From assembly GCA_016783665.1 (NCBI GenBank), contig JADHWC010000020.1, forward strand, positions 1 through 33,911: a stretch of DNA of 33,911 nt, read 5' to 3'. Numbering within the stretch: the stretch's first letter is position 1; every line of letters begins with the position of its first letter. The position numbers and the translations under genes were made by a program. Origin of the DNA: Fidelibacterota bacterium. Its GTDB lineage: Bacteria; Fidelibacterota; UBA2242. This document shows positions 1 through 9,324 of the stretch, one piece after another. A model generated the notes under the pieces. The model did no database searches and was not told the DNA's origin. It saw nothing but the letters and a program-made list of their open reading frames with translations.

Positions 1-2495
1 ACAGCGCCTGGTCTGCCGTGTGGGTTAACAGCCTGATCAATGTTGCCCTTGGAGATTCGGTTGAAGTCGAAGCCACTGTTACTGAAAATTACGGTTTTAC
101 CGAACTCGATGCATTCGCGGTTACAGTTATCAATTCCGGCAATACAGTTCCGGCGCCACTTGCACTGACAACCGGTGCAGCCAGCGCTGAAATGTATGAG
201 AGCGTTTTACTCTCTGTATCCGGCACATGTGATAATCCCAATATTGGCTATGGCGAATGGTCAATCGATGACGGCTCCGGTTCAGTTATATTCGACGATT
301 TGTTTTATGCATTCACACCAACCATAGGATGGGATTATGACGTAACCGGTGTACTGCTCTACTCTTTTAGTGCATTCAAGGTCCTGCCGCGTGACGCAGA
401 CGATATCATAGAGCACCTGCCTGACGTTGTTCTGCCGCTATTTGAAGGCGCCACTGATGGTACTTTCGATCTGGAATGGACATTCAATGAATGGGGTGGC
501 GGTGATGTTGACGGTGATCTTGTTATTATTGATTCCACCGGATCCGCCTGGGCAAGTCATGTTATAGCTTACTCTGACACAGGCTATACAGGTATTGCCC
601 ACGTCGAAGATGCGCTATTCATGAGCTACACGATATCAGCGGATATCTATATTGTCGGTCCCCAGGACGCCAATTTCAATTTGTATACTGGCCTGGCTGT
701 AAAATCCGCGCATAATACCGGTGAATATTACCGTTTCATCATTCGGAATAGCAGTACAGATAACGGCCAGTTAAAATTCCAGGGATACGATGGCGTCAAT
801 TTTCACATCAGCAAAGCCTGGAACCCCGGGGTAGATTTTACGGCATTGGAAACCGGCTGGCATAATTTCAAAGTCACAGTAGTCGGCAATAATTTCTGGG
901 CTTATGTTGACGGACTGGAATTACCTGGCTGTCCGCTCAGTGATGATGCTCCGTTTATGACCGCCGGTTTTCCGGGAATCTTCAAATACAATACCGGCGT
1001 GGGCACAGTGATGTTTGACAACTTTAGTGTCGTCGAACCAATATCCGGAATCATGCCGATTGCAAATGCCAGAGCAGATGCTGACGGTGACTTCATGCCG
1101 GATCTGTTAAACGAATACGTAACCGTCAACGGTATTGTAATTTCACCCGATTTCGGTCTGGGTTATACAACCACAACCGACATCTGGATTCACGATGGCA
1201 CAGGCGGTATTCATGTTTATACCGGCGTTTTTAAATCCGCAGCTGTATTGGGTGACAGCATCGAAGTTACCGGAAAAATAGCCGATTACAATGGTGAAAT
1301 TGAACTCGTGCCTGATGCTGCGGAAGACATAGTTGTTCTCAGTTCAGGTTGCGCTCTGCCGGAGCCCACGTTGATTACTATTGCTGACATTGATGAACCG
1401 GATGAGGCTGACCTTGTTATTATTAAAAATGTACATATGGTAGATCCTACCGAATGGCCACCTGCCGGGGAAAACGCCAACGTGTTCATCACTGACGGTG
1501 GACCGGATACTTTGATCATGAGAATCGATAAAGATACCGATCTGGCGGGATGGATTGTACCGTACGACGTTTTCGATGTCATTGGTATAGTTGATCAATA
1601 TTCTTTCTCAGATCCACCGAATGATGGATACCAGATCAAACCACGCTTTCAGACAGACTTTTTAGATGCAGAAGTGATTGTACCGATTGCCGAAATGAAT
1701 GAAGGTTTCGAAGATGTATTTCCACCGGACGGCTGGAAAGTGTTCGCAACGAATATCTTAGCGGGCAACCCGGCAGAACCCTGGAGTAAATCCGATAATG
1801 CGCCGGTAAGCGGAACCTATAACGCCTATATGTCAAATTACGACACACAGTCTGATTGTTGGCTTGTCACTCCTCCGATTGATCTGCTTGGCGATATGGA
1901 TCTGTTGAAGTTCTATGCCAGGGATGACCTGAACACATCCGCCAACGATTTCGGATCGGAATTAAAGGTTTATGCTTCTATTTTAAGCGGCAGAGACACG
2001 GCGGATTTCGTCCTGGTCTCAACTATTAGCGAAGCCGATTGTTATGACGCAACTCCGGAATTTACTATTGATCTGAAACAATTTACCGATGCCGACTATG
2101 TCTTCATCGGTTTCATGGTTCATAACTTTGGTGATCCGGCTGATCCCGATGCCGGTGGTGATAACTGGAGTCTCGATGATGTCCGGCTTGATAGTACTCA
2201 AGTTGGCATTGATAAAGACGCCCAGTTGCCAATGGAATATTCTCTAAGTCAGAACTACCCGAATCCGTTCAACCCGACAACTAATATCAAGTTGGCTCTA
2301 CCCGAAGCCGCCAATGTGAACTTATGTGTCTATAACCTAATTGGTCAGGAAGTAGCCGTTATTCACAAAGGTCAGCTGCAGCCGGGATATCACAGCTTCA
2401 TCTTGGATGCATCCAGACTGGCAAGCGGTGTTTACTTCTATAAAGTGGAAGCAAATAACTTCTTCGACCTCAAGAAAATGACGATTCTGAAGTAA
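1..2495 (+). CDS. Secreted multidomain protein with OB-fold/YhcR-like region, choice-of-anchor J-like region and C-terminal type A (T9SS) sorting domain; 5' end truncated by window
   Basis: Reading frame is open to base 1 upstream of the listed GTG at 18 (…SAWSAVWVNS), so the gene is partial. C-term YSLSQNYPNPFNPTTNIKLALPEAANVNLCVYNLIGQEV...GVYFYKVEANNFFDLKKMTILK; GFEDVFPPDGW...DNWSLDDVRLD choice-of-anchor J pattern. Confidence 0.85.
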   Translation, partial: SAWSAVWVNSLINVALGDSVEVEATVTENYGFTELDAFAVTVINSGNTVPAPLALTTGAASAEMYESVLLSVSGTCDNPNIGYGEWSIDDGSGSVIFDDLFYAFTPTIGWDYDVTGVLLYSFSAFKVLPRDADDIIEHLPDVVLPLFEGATDGTFDLEWTFNEWGGGDVDGDLVIIDSTGSAWASHVIAYSDTGYTGIAHVEDALFMSYTISADIYIVGPQDANFNLYTGLAVKSAHNTGEYYRFIIRNSSTDNGQLKFQGYDGVNFHISKAWNPGVDFTALETGWHNFKVTVVGNNFWAYVDGLELPGCPLSDDAPFMTAGFPGIFKYNTGVGTVMFDNFSVVEPISGIMPIANARADADGDFMPDLLNEYVTVNGIVISPDFGLGYTTTTDIWIHDGTGGIHVYTGVFKSAAVLGDSIEVTGKIADYNGEIELVPDAAEDIVVLSSGCALPEPTLITIADIDEPDEADLVIIKNVHMVDPTEWPPAGENANVFITDGGPDTLIMRIDKDTDLAGWIVPYDVFDVIGIVDQYSFSDPPNDGYQIKPRFQTDFLDAEVIVPIAEMNEGFEDVFPPDGWKVFATNILAGNPAEPWSKSDNAPVSGTYNAYMSNYDTQSDCWLVTPPIDLLGDMDLLKFYARDDLNTSANDFGSELKVYASILSGRDTADFVLVSTISEADCYDATPEFTIDLKQFTDADYVFIGFMVHNFGDPADPDAGGDNWSLDDVRLDSTQVGIDKDAQLPMEYSLSQNYPNPFNPTTNIKLALPEAANVNLCVYNLIGQEVAVIHKGQLQPGYHSFILDASRLASGVYFYKVEANNFFDLKKMTILK

Positions 2496-2517
2496 TTCAG
2501 AACATTTCAGATAATGC

Positions 2518-2547
2518 AAAAAAGGCTGCCTCCGGGCAGCCTTTTTT
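2518..2547 (+). terminator. Rho-independent terminator after the sorting-domain protein
   Basis: AAAAAAGGCTGCC-TCCG-GGCAGCCTTTTTT: perfect 7-bp GC-rich stem, tetraloop and T tract. Confidence 0.93.
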
Positions 2548-2568
2548 ATATACGGTCAATAAATGCTA

Positions 2569-3819
2569 TTAGACAGTCATAATCGATTCGGTCCTGATGC
2601 TTTTATTCTTCAGCCTCGGCTCAAAAATCACATGCAACGCCATAGCAATTACACCTTTAATACAGCCTTCTTCTTTCAGCTCCCCCACAACAATCGGCGT
2701 TGACTGGAAAGGAATATTATGCATATTCTGCTTGACAATATCCCGACACTTTTCAAGCAGGTAATCGGAATATTCAACTACACTCCCGCATAAAATAATT
2801 TTACTGGTATTGAGAGTTTTAATCAAATCCGAACACAACGTCGCTAAAAGCATCGCGTATTCATCCAGCACTTCCTGTACAAGCGCAGAAATCGTCTCGT
2901 TTCGATCATCCAGCAGTTCCTGTAACGAAAAATGTTGTATATCCATTTCCGGTAACTGGTGCTTCAATTTCATTTTAATAGTATCAATTAAATGTTGCTC
3001 CCTCAAAATATCACCAAAATAATGTTGGTTTGTATATAGATTTCGAAAATATGAGCGATTAGCTATATGATGTCCAAGTTCAATATATCCAATCTCTCCG
3101 GCGCTGCCGTAGCGACCGCGTAGCAAGCTGCCGTCAACAATCACACCGCCGCCAATACCTTCACCGAGCCAAATACAAACCATATGATCCGTATCCTTTC
3201 CGGCTCCCAGCAAGTGCTCACCGAATGTTCGGGCGTTTACATCATTTTCAATAACGACCGGAACTTTATATTTTTCACTGAATACAGATGCCAGGGGATG
3301 TTGCACCCAGCCATGCAGGGTTACGGCAAAAGCCAGTTCGCCTTTTTCATAATCAATAAAACCGGGCAGTCCAATCCCGATACTGATTAATTTTTCTTTA
3401 TATTTTGGGTTGCCGCTAAAAATCTGATCGATACAACGGGTAATCTCAGGCAAAACTGAGACTATCGTTCCCCCTGTTTCAAAATGAACAATTTCTTCAC
3501 GGATAATCTCAGAATTCAAATTTGCCAAAGCAATTTTTGCATGGCTGCTGTGAATTTCAATACCTACGACAAACCCATTATCAGGATTCAATTTCAATAA
3601 AGTTGGGCGTTTTCCACCCTTTTTAGTCGACTCACCTTTGCCTATTTCAACAATATATCCGGCTTCGCTTAATCGGTTCACGATTTCCGAGACGGCGACT
3701 TTGGAAATTTTAGTTCTTCTCGCCAGTTCAATTCTTGAAATTATTCCTTCGTTCTTAACGAGCGTCAGGATTCTGATCTCGTTAAGCTCTTTGATAAATT
3801 GGGAATTGACAATATTCAT
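2569..3819 (-). CDS. ROK-family transcriptional regulator (N-terminal winged helix + ROK domain)
   Basis: N-term NEGIISRIELARRTKISKVAVSEIVNRLSEAGYI helix-turn-helix; IGIGLPGFIDYEKGEL, VVIENDVNARTFGE, GEGIGGGVIVDGSLLRGRYGSAGEIGY ROK motifs. Confidence 0.9.
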   Translation of the reverse strand: MNIVNSQFIKELNEIRILTLVKNEGIISRIELARRTKISKVAVSEIVNRLSEAGYIVEIGKGESTKKGGKRPTLLKLNPDNGFVVGIEIHSSHAKIALANLNSEIIREEIVHFETGGTIVSVLPEITRCIDQIFSGNPKYKEKLISIGIGLPGFIDYEKGELAFAVTLHGWVQHPLASVFSEKYKVPVVIENDVNARTFGEHLLGAGKDTDHMVCIWLGEGIGGGVIVDGSLLRGRYGSAGEIGYIELGHHIANRSYFRNLYTNQHYFGDILREQHLIDTIKMKLKHQLPEMDIQHFSLQELLDDRNETISALVQEVLDEYAMLLATLCSDLIKTLNTSKIILCGSVVEYSDYLLEKCRDIVKQNMHNIPFQSTPIVVGELKEEGCIKGVIAMALHVIFEPRLKNKSIRTESIMTV

Positions 3820-4126
3820 GATGGCTACTCAATATTTTCCACTATTTTTATTATAATTTTCCGTGTTATACATAAATCCGCAGGTAAAATAATATATCCT
3901 TACAAATTTAAAAAGAACGTTTATTAGTTTATGCAACTAACTCAGGCAGACACTGTATTTTTGATTTAAGATCAGTCCAAAATTTCCATAAAAATCGGAT
4001 TAAGCAGGCACAATCCGGATAGACTTCATTCCCCGTGGAGTTTTATCTAAATTGGACAACCTGGTATAATTTGTATTTTCTTACTACTTTAGCTTAGATT
4101 TTTGTCAACACAACCGAAGAAATGAT

Positions 4127-4552
4127 ATGATTAACAATATTCAAGTAAAAATACGCGGCTATCACCTGGACTTGTACGGTCATGTCAACAATACCCGCTA
4201 CCTGGAGTTTCTGGAAGAAGCTCGCTGGACAATTAAAGAGAAATATTTCGATTTCCCGGACAAGCATGATGAAGGATTCGGATTTGTGGTCGTCAATACT
4301 AACATCAATTATCGGAATTATGCTCAATTGGGCGATACACTGGAAATTCGCACGACTATTTCTCATATCGGTAATAAAAGCGCCGTATTCCGGCATGAAA
4401 TTTACCTAATCGGATCTGATAAATTAATCGCCGATGCCGATGTGACTTTTGTGATCATCGACCGAAACACTGGTAAAGCTATGCCGATTGAAGGTGAATG
4501 GCGGACACAGCTTGAGGTTCTTTATGACCAGCCCTTTTCCGGTCACCAATAA
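4127..4552 (+). CDS. Acyl-CoA thioesterase, 4HBT hotdog fold (YbgC/FadM-like)
   Basis: VKIRGYHLDLYGHVNNTRYLEFLEEARW: D-x-YGHVNN-x-x-Y hotdog thioesterase signature; 141 aa. Confidence 0.9.
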   Translation: MINNIQVKIRGYHLDLYGHVNNTRYLEFLEEARWTIKEKYFDFPDKHDEGFGFVVVNTNINYRNYAQLGDTLEIRTTISHIGNKSAVFRHEIYLIGSDKLIADADVTFVIIDRNTGKAMPIEGEWRTQLEVLYDQPFSGHQ

Positions 4553-4585
4553 AACCACCAAATCCTGCATTTTTCCTTGAATGTA

Positions 4586-4617
4586 TAGACCTGGAAGGTT
4601 TTAAGAACCTTACGACG
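4586..4617. repeat. Degenerate REP-like palindrome
   Basis: tagacctggAAGGTTttaagAACCTTacgacg; resembles the copy at 28405-28437 (tagaccttgcaggtttttaaaacctacaaggtct). Confidence 0.5.
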
Positions 4618-4826
4618 AATTATAACCGACCTTTGTACCAAAATAAATGAAATTATTAAAATAACGTTTGGTTTATCCGAATTAATATCTTATATTTTAA
4701 AGATTTGAATTCGACTGCCACAAACCTGACCAATTGTAATAACTTAAATAATTAAGCAGGATTGGTAGGTCGTTTTCGCAATGTTAATTAAATAAATAGA
4801 ATGATTTTCAGTAATCAAAGGAGTCA

Positions 4827-5120
4827 ATGTTGAATATCTACGTGGGTAACCTACCCAAAAACACAAATGAAGATGCAGTTCGCAGTCTGTTTGAAAAACA
4901 TGGTGTTGTCGCTGATGTTAAATTAATCAAAGACCAATATACCAGAGACCTTCGCGGTTTTGGATTTATTGAAATGCCAACCAAAGCAGAAGCATTAAAA
5001 GCAATTCAGGAAGTCAATGGTACAGAGCTGGAAGGAAGCTCATTAATCGTTAATGAAGCCAAACCTCGCGGCGAACGATCAGGCGGCGGTCGCGGTGGTA
5101 GCCAACGGAACCGTTGGTAG
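4827..5120 (+). CDS. RNA recognition motif (RRM) RNA-binding protein with Gly/Arg-rich tail
   Basis: RNP2 NIYVGNLP, RNP1-like LRGFGFIEM, C-term RGERSGGGRGGSQRNRW; AAAGGAG RBS just upstream. Confidence 0.95.
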   Translation: MLNIYVGNLPKNTNEDAVRSLFEKHGVVADVKLIKDQYTRDLRGFGFIEMPTKAEALKAIQEVNGTELEGSSLIVNEAKPRGERSGGGRGGSQRNRW

Positions 5121-5151
5121 ACCACAAATAAAATCACTTAACAGATTTTTA

Positions 5152-5180
5152 AAGCCTCGTATTTGTGCGGGGCTTTTTTT
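5152..5180 (+). terminator. Rho-independent terminator of RRM gene
   Basis: AAGCCTCG-tatttgtg-CGGGGCTT followed by T tract. Confidence 0.85.
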
Positions 5181-5340
5181 GTCTCAAAGAGACCACCTTA
5201 AGGCAATTCACCATATATTTTAACTTGCTAAGAATCATTTTTATCTGAGCTCAGCTGATTCAGGCCGACTGAACCGGATAAAAAAGTTTTTTACCTCGAC
5301 GGAAACCGCCAAATTTAAAAATTATAAGTAATTATGTGGA

Positions 5341-5895
5341 CTAAATTGTCAGCAAGAAAAGGTTCTGACGCCCTATCGACTTTACATCCACATTGATGAA
5401 TCCCAATTTCTTCGCAACTCTTCGCAGGCGCCCGACTTTTATGCGGTGCCATAGTGGCGGTCCATGTTTTGTGATCTTAAATTGCCATTCAAGTGCCGCG
5501 ACATATTTGGAAGCGACTCTCTTTGCCTCGTTCAAGGCTTTTTCCAGGCTGTCGGCTTCGTGCAGGGCATGAGCATAGAAGACCAGGTCAAAGCTATTTA
5601 CGTCATAAGGCAGCCGCTCCAACTCTCCCACTTTGAACTCACCCTCGGGAACATGCTGCCTGGCAGCTTCGATCATCTGCGGATTTATGTCAATCCCGGC
5701 TATTTTCAAACCTCGCTGATGAAATGCCTCTGCAAAAACGCCGCTGCCGGTGCCGGCATCCAGCACAGAATGGATATCCCTGTCTTTCAAACACAGGTCA
5801 ACGACGCGGTCAACCTGTAGGATTTCCAGCCGTTCGGCTCTACGTAGGCGGTCAGTTGAACCCTGATAGACTTTTTTATGCATATTATCCCTCAA
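5341..5895 (-). CDS. Class I SAM-dependent methyltransferase
   Basis: VLDAGTGSGVFAEAFHQRGLKIAGIDINPQMIEAARQ motif I/II; FDLVFYAHALHEADSLEKALNEAKRV. Confidence 0.9.
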   Translation of the reverse strand: MRDNMHKKVYQGSTDRLRRAERLEILQVDRVVDLCLKDRDIHSVLDAGTGSGVFAEAFHQRGLKIAGIDINPQMIEAARQHVPEGEFKVGELERLPYDVNSFDLVFYAHALHEADSLEKALNEAKRVASKYVAALEWQFKITKHGPPLWHRIKVGRLRRVAKKLGFINVDVKSIGRQNLFLLTI

Positions 5896-5957
5896 TATGC
5901 CATCAGAATATTATCGCAGGGTATCATCTTTATAATAATCAATAGTTACAGATATAA

Positions 5958-7550
5958 TCAGGGCAAATAAAGCGGCGCACCGACTCCGATGGGCAATCCT
6001 AACAACATCCAGATTGCCAGAAGTATTATCCAGGCAATGGTCAGGAATATCGTATAGGGCAGCATTGTGGCGATAATGGTACCGATACCCGCCTTTTCAT
6101 CATACTTCTGGGCAAAAGCCACAATGAGCGCAAAATAGCTCATCATCGGCGTGATTACATTCGTCACGGAATCTCCAATACGAAAGGCAGCCTGGGTAAC
6201 GGCAGGATGATAACCGAGCAGCATAAACATAGGAACAAAAATCGGCGCCATGATAGCCCATTTCGCGGAAGCGCTTCCCATGAACATGTTAATAAATGCT
6301 GATAAAATCACAAAAGCAATCAGAAGTCCGATCCCTGTAAAACCAATAGACTTAAGCAATTCCGCACCCTTTATAGCGAGCAGCACACCAATATTACTCT
6401 GCTTGAAATAGTAAACAAACTGGGCTGCGAAGAAAACCAGTACGATATAACCGCTCAGACCTCTCATGGAATTAGTCATGTGTTTTACCGCATCCTTGTC
6501 ATTTCTAATCGTGCCAACGACAATACCATAAACTATGCCGGGAATAAAAAAGAAAATCAGGATAGCGGTAATCAATCCGGACATGAAGGGCGAATTGAGC
6601 AGTGAGTTTGTTACCGGGTCTCTCAACAGGGCATTATGAGGCAGGGTTAAAAGTAAGAATACGGCGATCGTGACCAGGCAAGCAACGCCCGCCCAGATTA
6701 AACCAAGCTTTTCTTTAGGTTCGATTTTATCGAAATCTTCCAGTTTGCCTTTGTATTCGCCAAGCCTTGGTTCCACAAATTTCTCGGTGATCCAGGTACC
6801 GATAATTGTAACCATAATTGCCGAAGTCATCATAAAATAGACGTTTATCGCCGGACTAAGTTTCATAGCAGGATCAATAATATTAGCGGCAGATTCCGAA
6901 AGACCCGCCAAAATGGGATCGATAGTTCCGATTAAAAAGTTTGCGCCAAATCCTGCCGATACACCACAAAAAGCCGCGGCTAAACCAGCCAGGGGATGAC
7001 GTTTAAAGGCAGCGAAAACCATCGCACCCAGGGGAATCAGGATAACGTATCCGGCACTGGAAGCAAGGTGTGATAGAACACCGGCAGCCACAACTGCTGC
7101 AGTAATAAGACGTCCCGGTGCGGTAGTGACCAGATGTCTAAGCGCCGCAGTAATTAATCCTGAACCTTCAGCCACACCGACACCGATCATGGCAACAATA
7201 ACTATTCCTAACGGTGGAAATTTTACAAAGTTATCAGTGGCGCTGGAAAAGATAAACCGAAAACCATCGGCGCTAAGTAAATTAATAGCACGGATATTTT
7301 CACCAGTTCCGGGATGAATTGTGACCATGCCGGAACGCTGAATGAGATATGATAAAATGAGCGTCACCAAGGCAAAGATTGCAAATAATGTCGCCGGATG
7401 GGGTAACTTATTTCCAACCAGTTCAATCCCATCCAGTGCCCGCAGGCTGAATGGCCGTTTATCGGGATCCTTTTTACGCTTAAAAAGGCATTTAATAAAA
7501 CATTTACTATCTTTATCGGGTGATGCTGCCGATTTTTTATTCATCATCAT
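5958..7550 (-). CDS. AbgT-family transporter (p-aminobenzoyl-glutamate transporter family)
   Basis: 530 aa, polytopic; LDGIELVGNKLPHPATLFAIFAL, FPPLGIVIVAMIGVGVAEGSGLI, LIGTIDPILAG, FINMFMGSASAKWAIMAPIFVPMFMLLGYHPAVTQAAFRIGDSVTNVITPMMSYFALI are characteristic AbgT segments. Confidence 0.92.
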   Translation of the reverse strand: MMMNKKSAASPDKDSKCFIKCLFKRKKDPDKRPFSLRALDGIELVGNKLPHPATLFAIFALVTLILSYLIQRSGMVTIHPGTGENIRAINLLSADGFRFIFSSATDNFVKFPPLGIVIVAMIGVGVAEGSGLITAALRHLVTTAPGRLITAAVVAAGVLSHLASSAGYVILIPLGAMVFAAFKRHPLAGLAAAFCGVSAGFGANFLIGTIDPILAGLSESAANIIDPAMKLSPAINVYFMMTSAIMVTIIGTWITEKFVEPRLGEYKGKLEDFDKIEPKEKLGLIWAGVACLVTIAVFLLLTLPHNALLRDPVTNSLLNSPFMSGLITAILIFFFIPGIVYGIVVGTIRNDKDAVKHMTNSMRGLSGYIVLVFFAAQFVYYFKQSNIGVLLAIKGAELLKSIGFTGIGLLIAFVILSAFINMFMGSASAKWAIMAPIFVPMFMLLGYHPAVTQAAFRIGDSVTNVITPMMSYFALIVAFAQKYDEKAGIGTIIATMLPYTIFLTIAWIILLAIWMLLGLPIGVGAPLYLP

Positions 7551-7753
7551 TCTCCCTAATTCTTCAAATTGCTATCAATACTGCTTAAATAATTTAAGTT
7601 TAACAATTGCCAATGATACAAAACAATTTCCAAGAATAAAAATTATTTCAACCTGAAAATATTCTCACAGTAAAATATTCACAAACAACATCAACACTAA
7701 TATAACTGCTATTGATAATTGGGATAATTCAATACAGGATGTATATTAAAGCA

Positions 7754-8431
7754 ATGACTAAATCTAAATTTCAGGCAATTCTTTTCGACCTCGATGGCAC
7801 TCTGGTAGATTCAAGCCGGGATATCGCCACTTCGATAAACCTTACATTAAAACATCTTGGATACGATCCGATTACATTGAACCAGAGTAATTCATTCGTC
7901 GGCGACGGGATTCGCATGTTGGTTAAAAGGGCTTTAGGTAAATCAATTTATAATGATGAACGCCATATAATTGAGCCTGACTTACTCTCTGAAGCAGATA
8001 AAATTTACCGGAAATATTACGCTCAGCATGTACTGGATACAACGCTCCCTTATCCGGGAGTTGTAGATACTTTAAATCGAATTGCCGGGTTACAATTAGC
8101 CGTGATTTCAAATAAAGCCGTTGTATATGTGAACGAAATCATGATTCATTTTCAACTTGATAAGTATTTCAAGCTTATTCTCGGCGGTGATTCGTTGGAA
8201 CTGAAAAAACCGGATCCTTATCCCCTGTTGTATGTTGCTCAACAATTCAACATCGATCCACAACAATGCTTGATGGTCGGCGATAGCGAAAAGGATATTA
8301 TCGCCGGAAAAGCAGCCGGAATGATCACATGTGCCGTCACCTACGGTATGCGATCCGAAGAGTCTCTAATAAAACAACAGCCCGATTACATCTTTTCAAG
8401 TTTTTCTGAGCTCACTTCCCATCTTGCCTAA
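7754..8431 (+). CDS. gph: HAD-superfamily hydrolase, phosphoglycolate phosphatase-like
   Basis: FDLDGTLVDSSRDIATSINLTL, AVISNKA, LKKPDPYPLL, MVGDSEKDIIAGKAAGM HAD motifs. Supplied ORF starts at a TTG (7712); ATG at 7754 (MTKSKFQAILFDLDGT) looks more likely. Confidence 0.88.
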   Translation: MTKSKFQAILFDLDGTLVDSSRDIATSINLTLKHLGYDPITLNQSNSFVGDGIRMLVKRALGKSIYNDERHIIEPDLLSEADKIYRKYYAQHVLDTTLPYPGVVDTLNRIAGLQLAVISNKAVVYVNEIMIHFQLDKYFKLILGGDSLELKKPDPYPLLYVAQQFNIDPQQCLMVGDSEKDIIAGKAAGMITCAVTYGMRSEESLIKQQPDYIFSSFSELTSHLA

Positions 8432-8472
8432 AATATTATTAACATTGATAAAAAACATAGTCATTATAATTA

Positions 8473-8603
8473 CCATAAAGACACTAAGTCCCTAAGATTA
8501 ATATGGTTATAAAGAAATGTTTTACTAAACTAAGTTTTATTTCTTAAACTAAATTTTACTCTAATTTTGGCATTTTAAAAAGTTTGTGACTTCGTGGTTA
8601 TGG
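8473..8603. repeat. Degenerate inverted-repeat, MITE-like intergenic element
   Basis: Left ACCATAAAGACACTAAGTCC (from about 8472), right arm aagtttgtgacttcgtggttatgg whose reverse complement contains ACCACGAAGTCACAAACTT. Confidence 0.4.
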
Positions 8604-8612
8604 GCAATTAGG

Positions 8613-9119
8613 TTAGATAGTAGAGTTATCAAAGTGAATCTCTAAAGATTTTCGACCGATTTTCATTTTTCTGAGCGTTACACCCGCTTGATCAAACATA
8701 ATTTTAGACGCCTTGGCTGCGTCGGTATCCTTATATTTATCAGAAAGATATACGACCTCTTTAATGCCTGTTTGAATAATTGCTTTGGCGCATTCATTAC
8801 AGGGAAATAGAGCCACATAGATGGTACAGCTATTCAAATCCCTCGAGATACTGTTAAGAATGGCATTCAGCTCTGCATGACAGATAAAGGGATATTTGGT
8901 CTCTAAAAAAGAGCCTTCTCTATTCCAGGGTAGAAGTTCATCGGAACAACCGGTAGGAAAACCGTTATATCCAACTCCGACAATCTTTTTCTGCTGGTTA
9001 ACTATACACGCACCAACTTGAGTATTGGGATCTTTACTCCGTTGAGCCGAAAGCAGCGCAACACCCATGAAATAATCATCCCAGCTGATATAATCTCTTC
9101 GTTTTTCGATCTTTTCCAC
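8613..9119 (-). CDS. Deoxycytidylate (dCMP) deaminase family / ComEB-like protein
   Basis: [45 protein letters not shown] (HAE), [11 protein letters not shown] zinc-binding deaminase motifs. Confidence 0.92.
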   Translation of the reverse strand: MEKIEKRRDYISWDDYFMGVALLSAQRSKDPNTQVGACIVNQQKKIVGVGYNGFPTGCSDELLPWNREGSFLETKYPFICHAELNAILNSISRDLNSCTIYVALFPCNECAKAIIQTGIKEVVYLSDKYKDTDAAKASKIMFDQAGVTLRKMKIGRKSLEIHFDNSTI

Positions 9120-9324
9120 AAATAGCTCCTTAAAAATACGCAGGAATTTACAGTATCAATACACTAAAAACCACTTTTGTATTTCAGGCCAACAACCTTG
9201 CTAATAATCATGTGAAGAATCTTAATTAATTTAAGCATACTGCCTGCTTTTTTGTTGTTATAATTAAATTGTTTACGTTATATTACCCTTTGAATGAATA
9301 TAATTAAAGTTTAAAGAGGTTCGT

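Noticed and set aside
902-2519. Multiple antisense ORFs of 60-98 aa within the first gene
   Set aside because: Opposite-strand shadows of a clearly coding frame with no independent motif or RBS support; the same applies to small ORFs antisense to or overlapping glnA, AbgT, M2 and the giant gene.
5958-7550. p-aminobenzoyl-glutamate utilisation operon
   Set aside because: AbgT-family transporter is present, but no abgA/abgB-like M20 peptidase neighbours, so substrate cannot be assigned.
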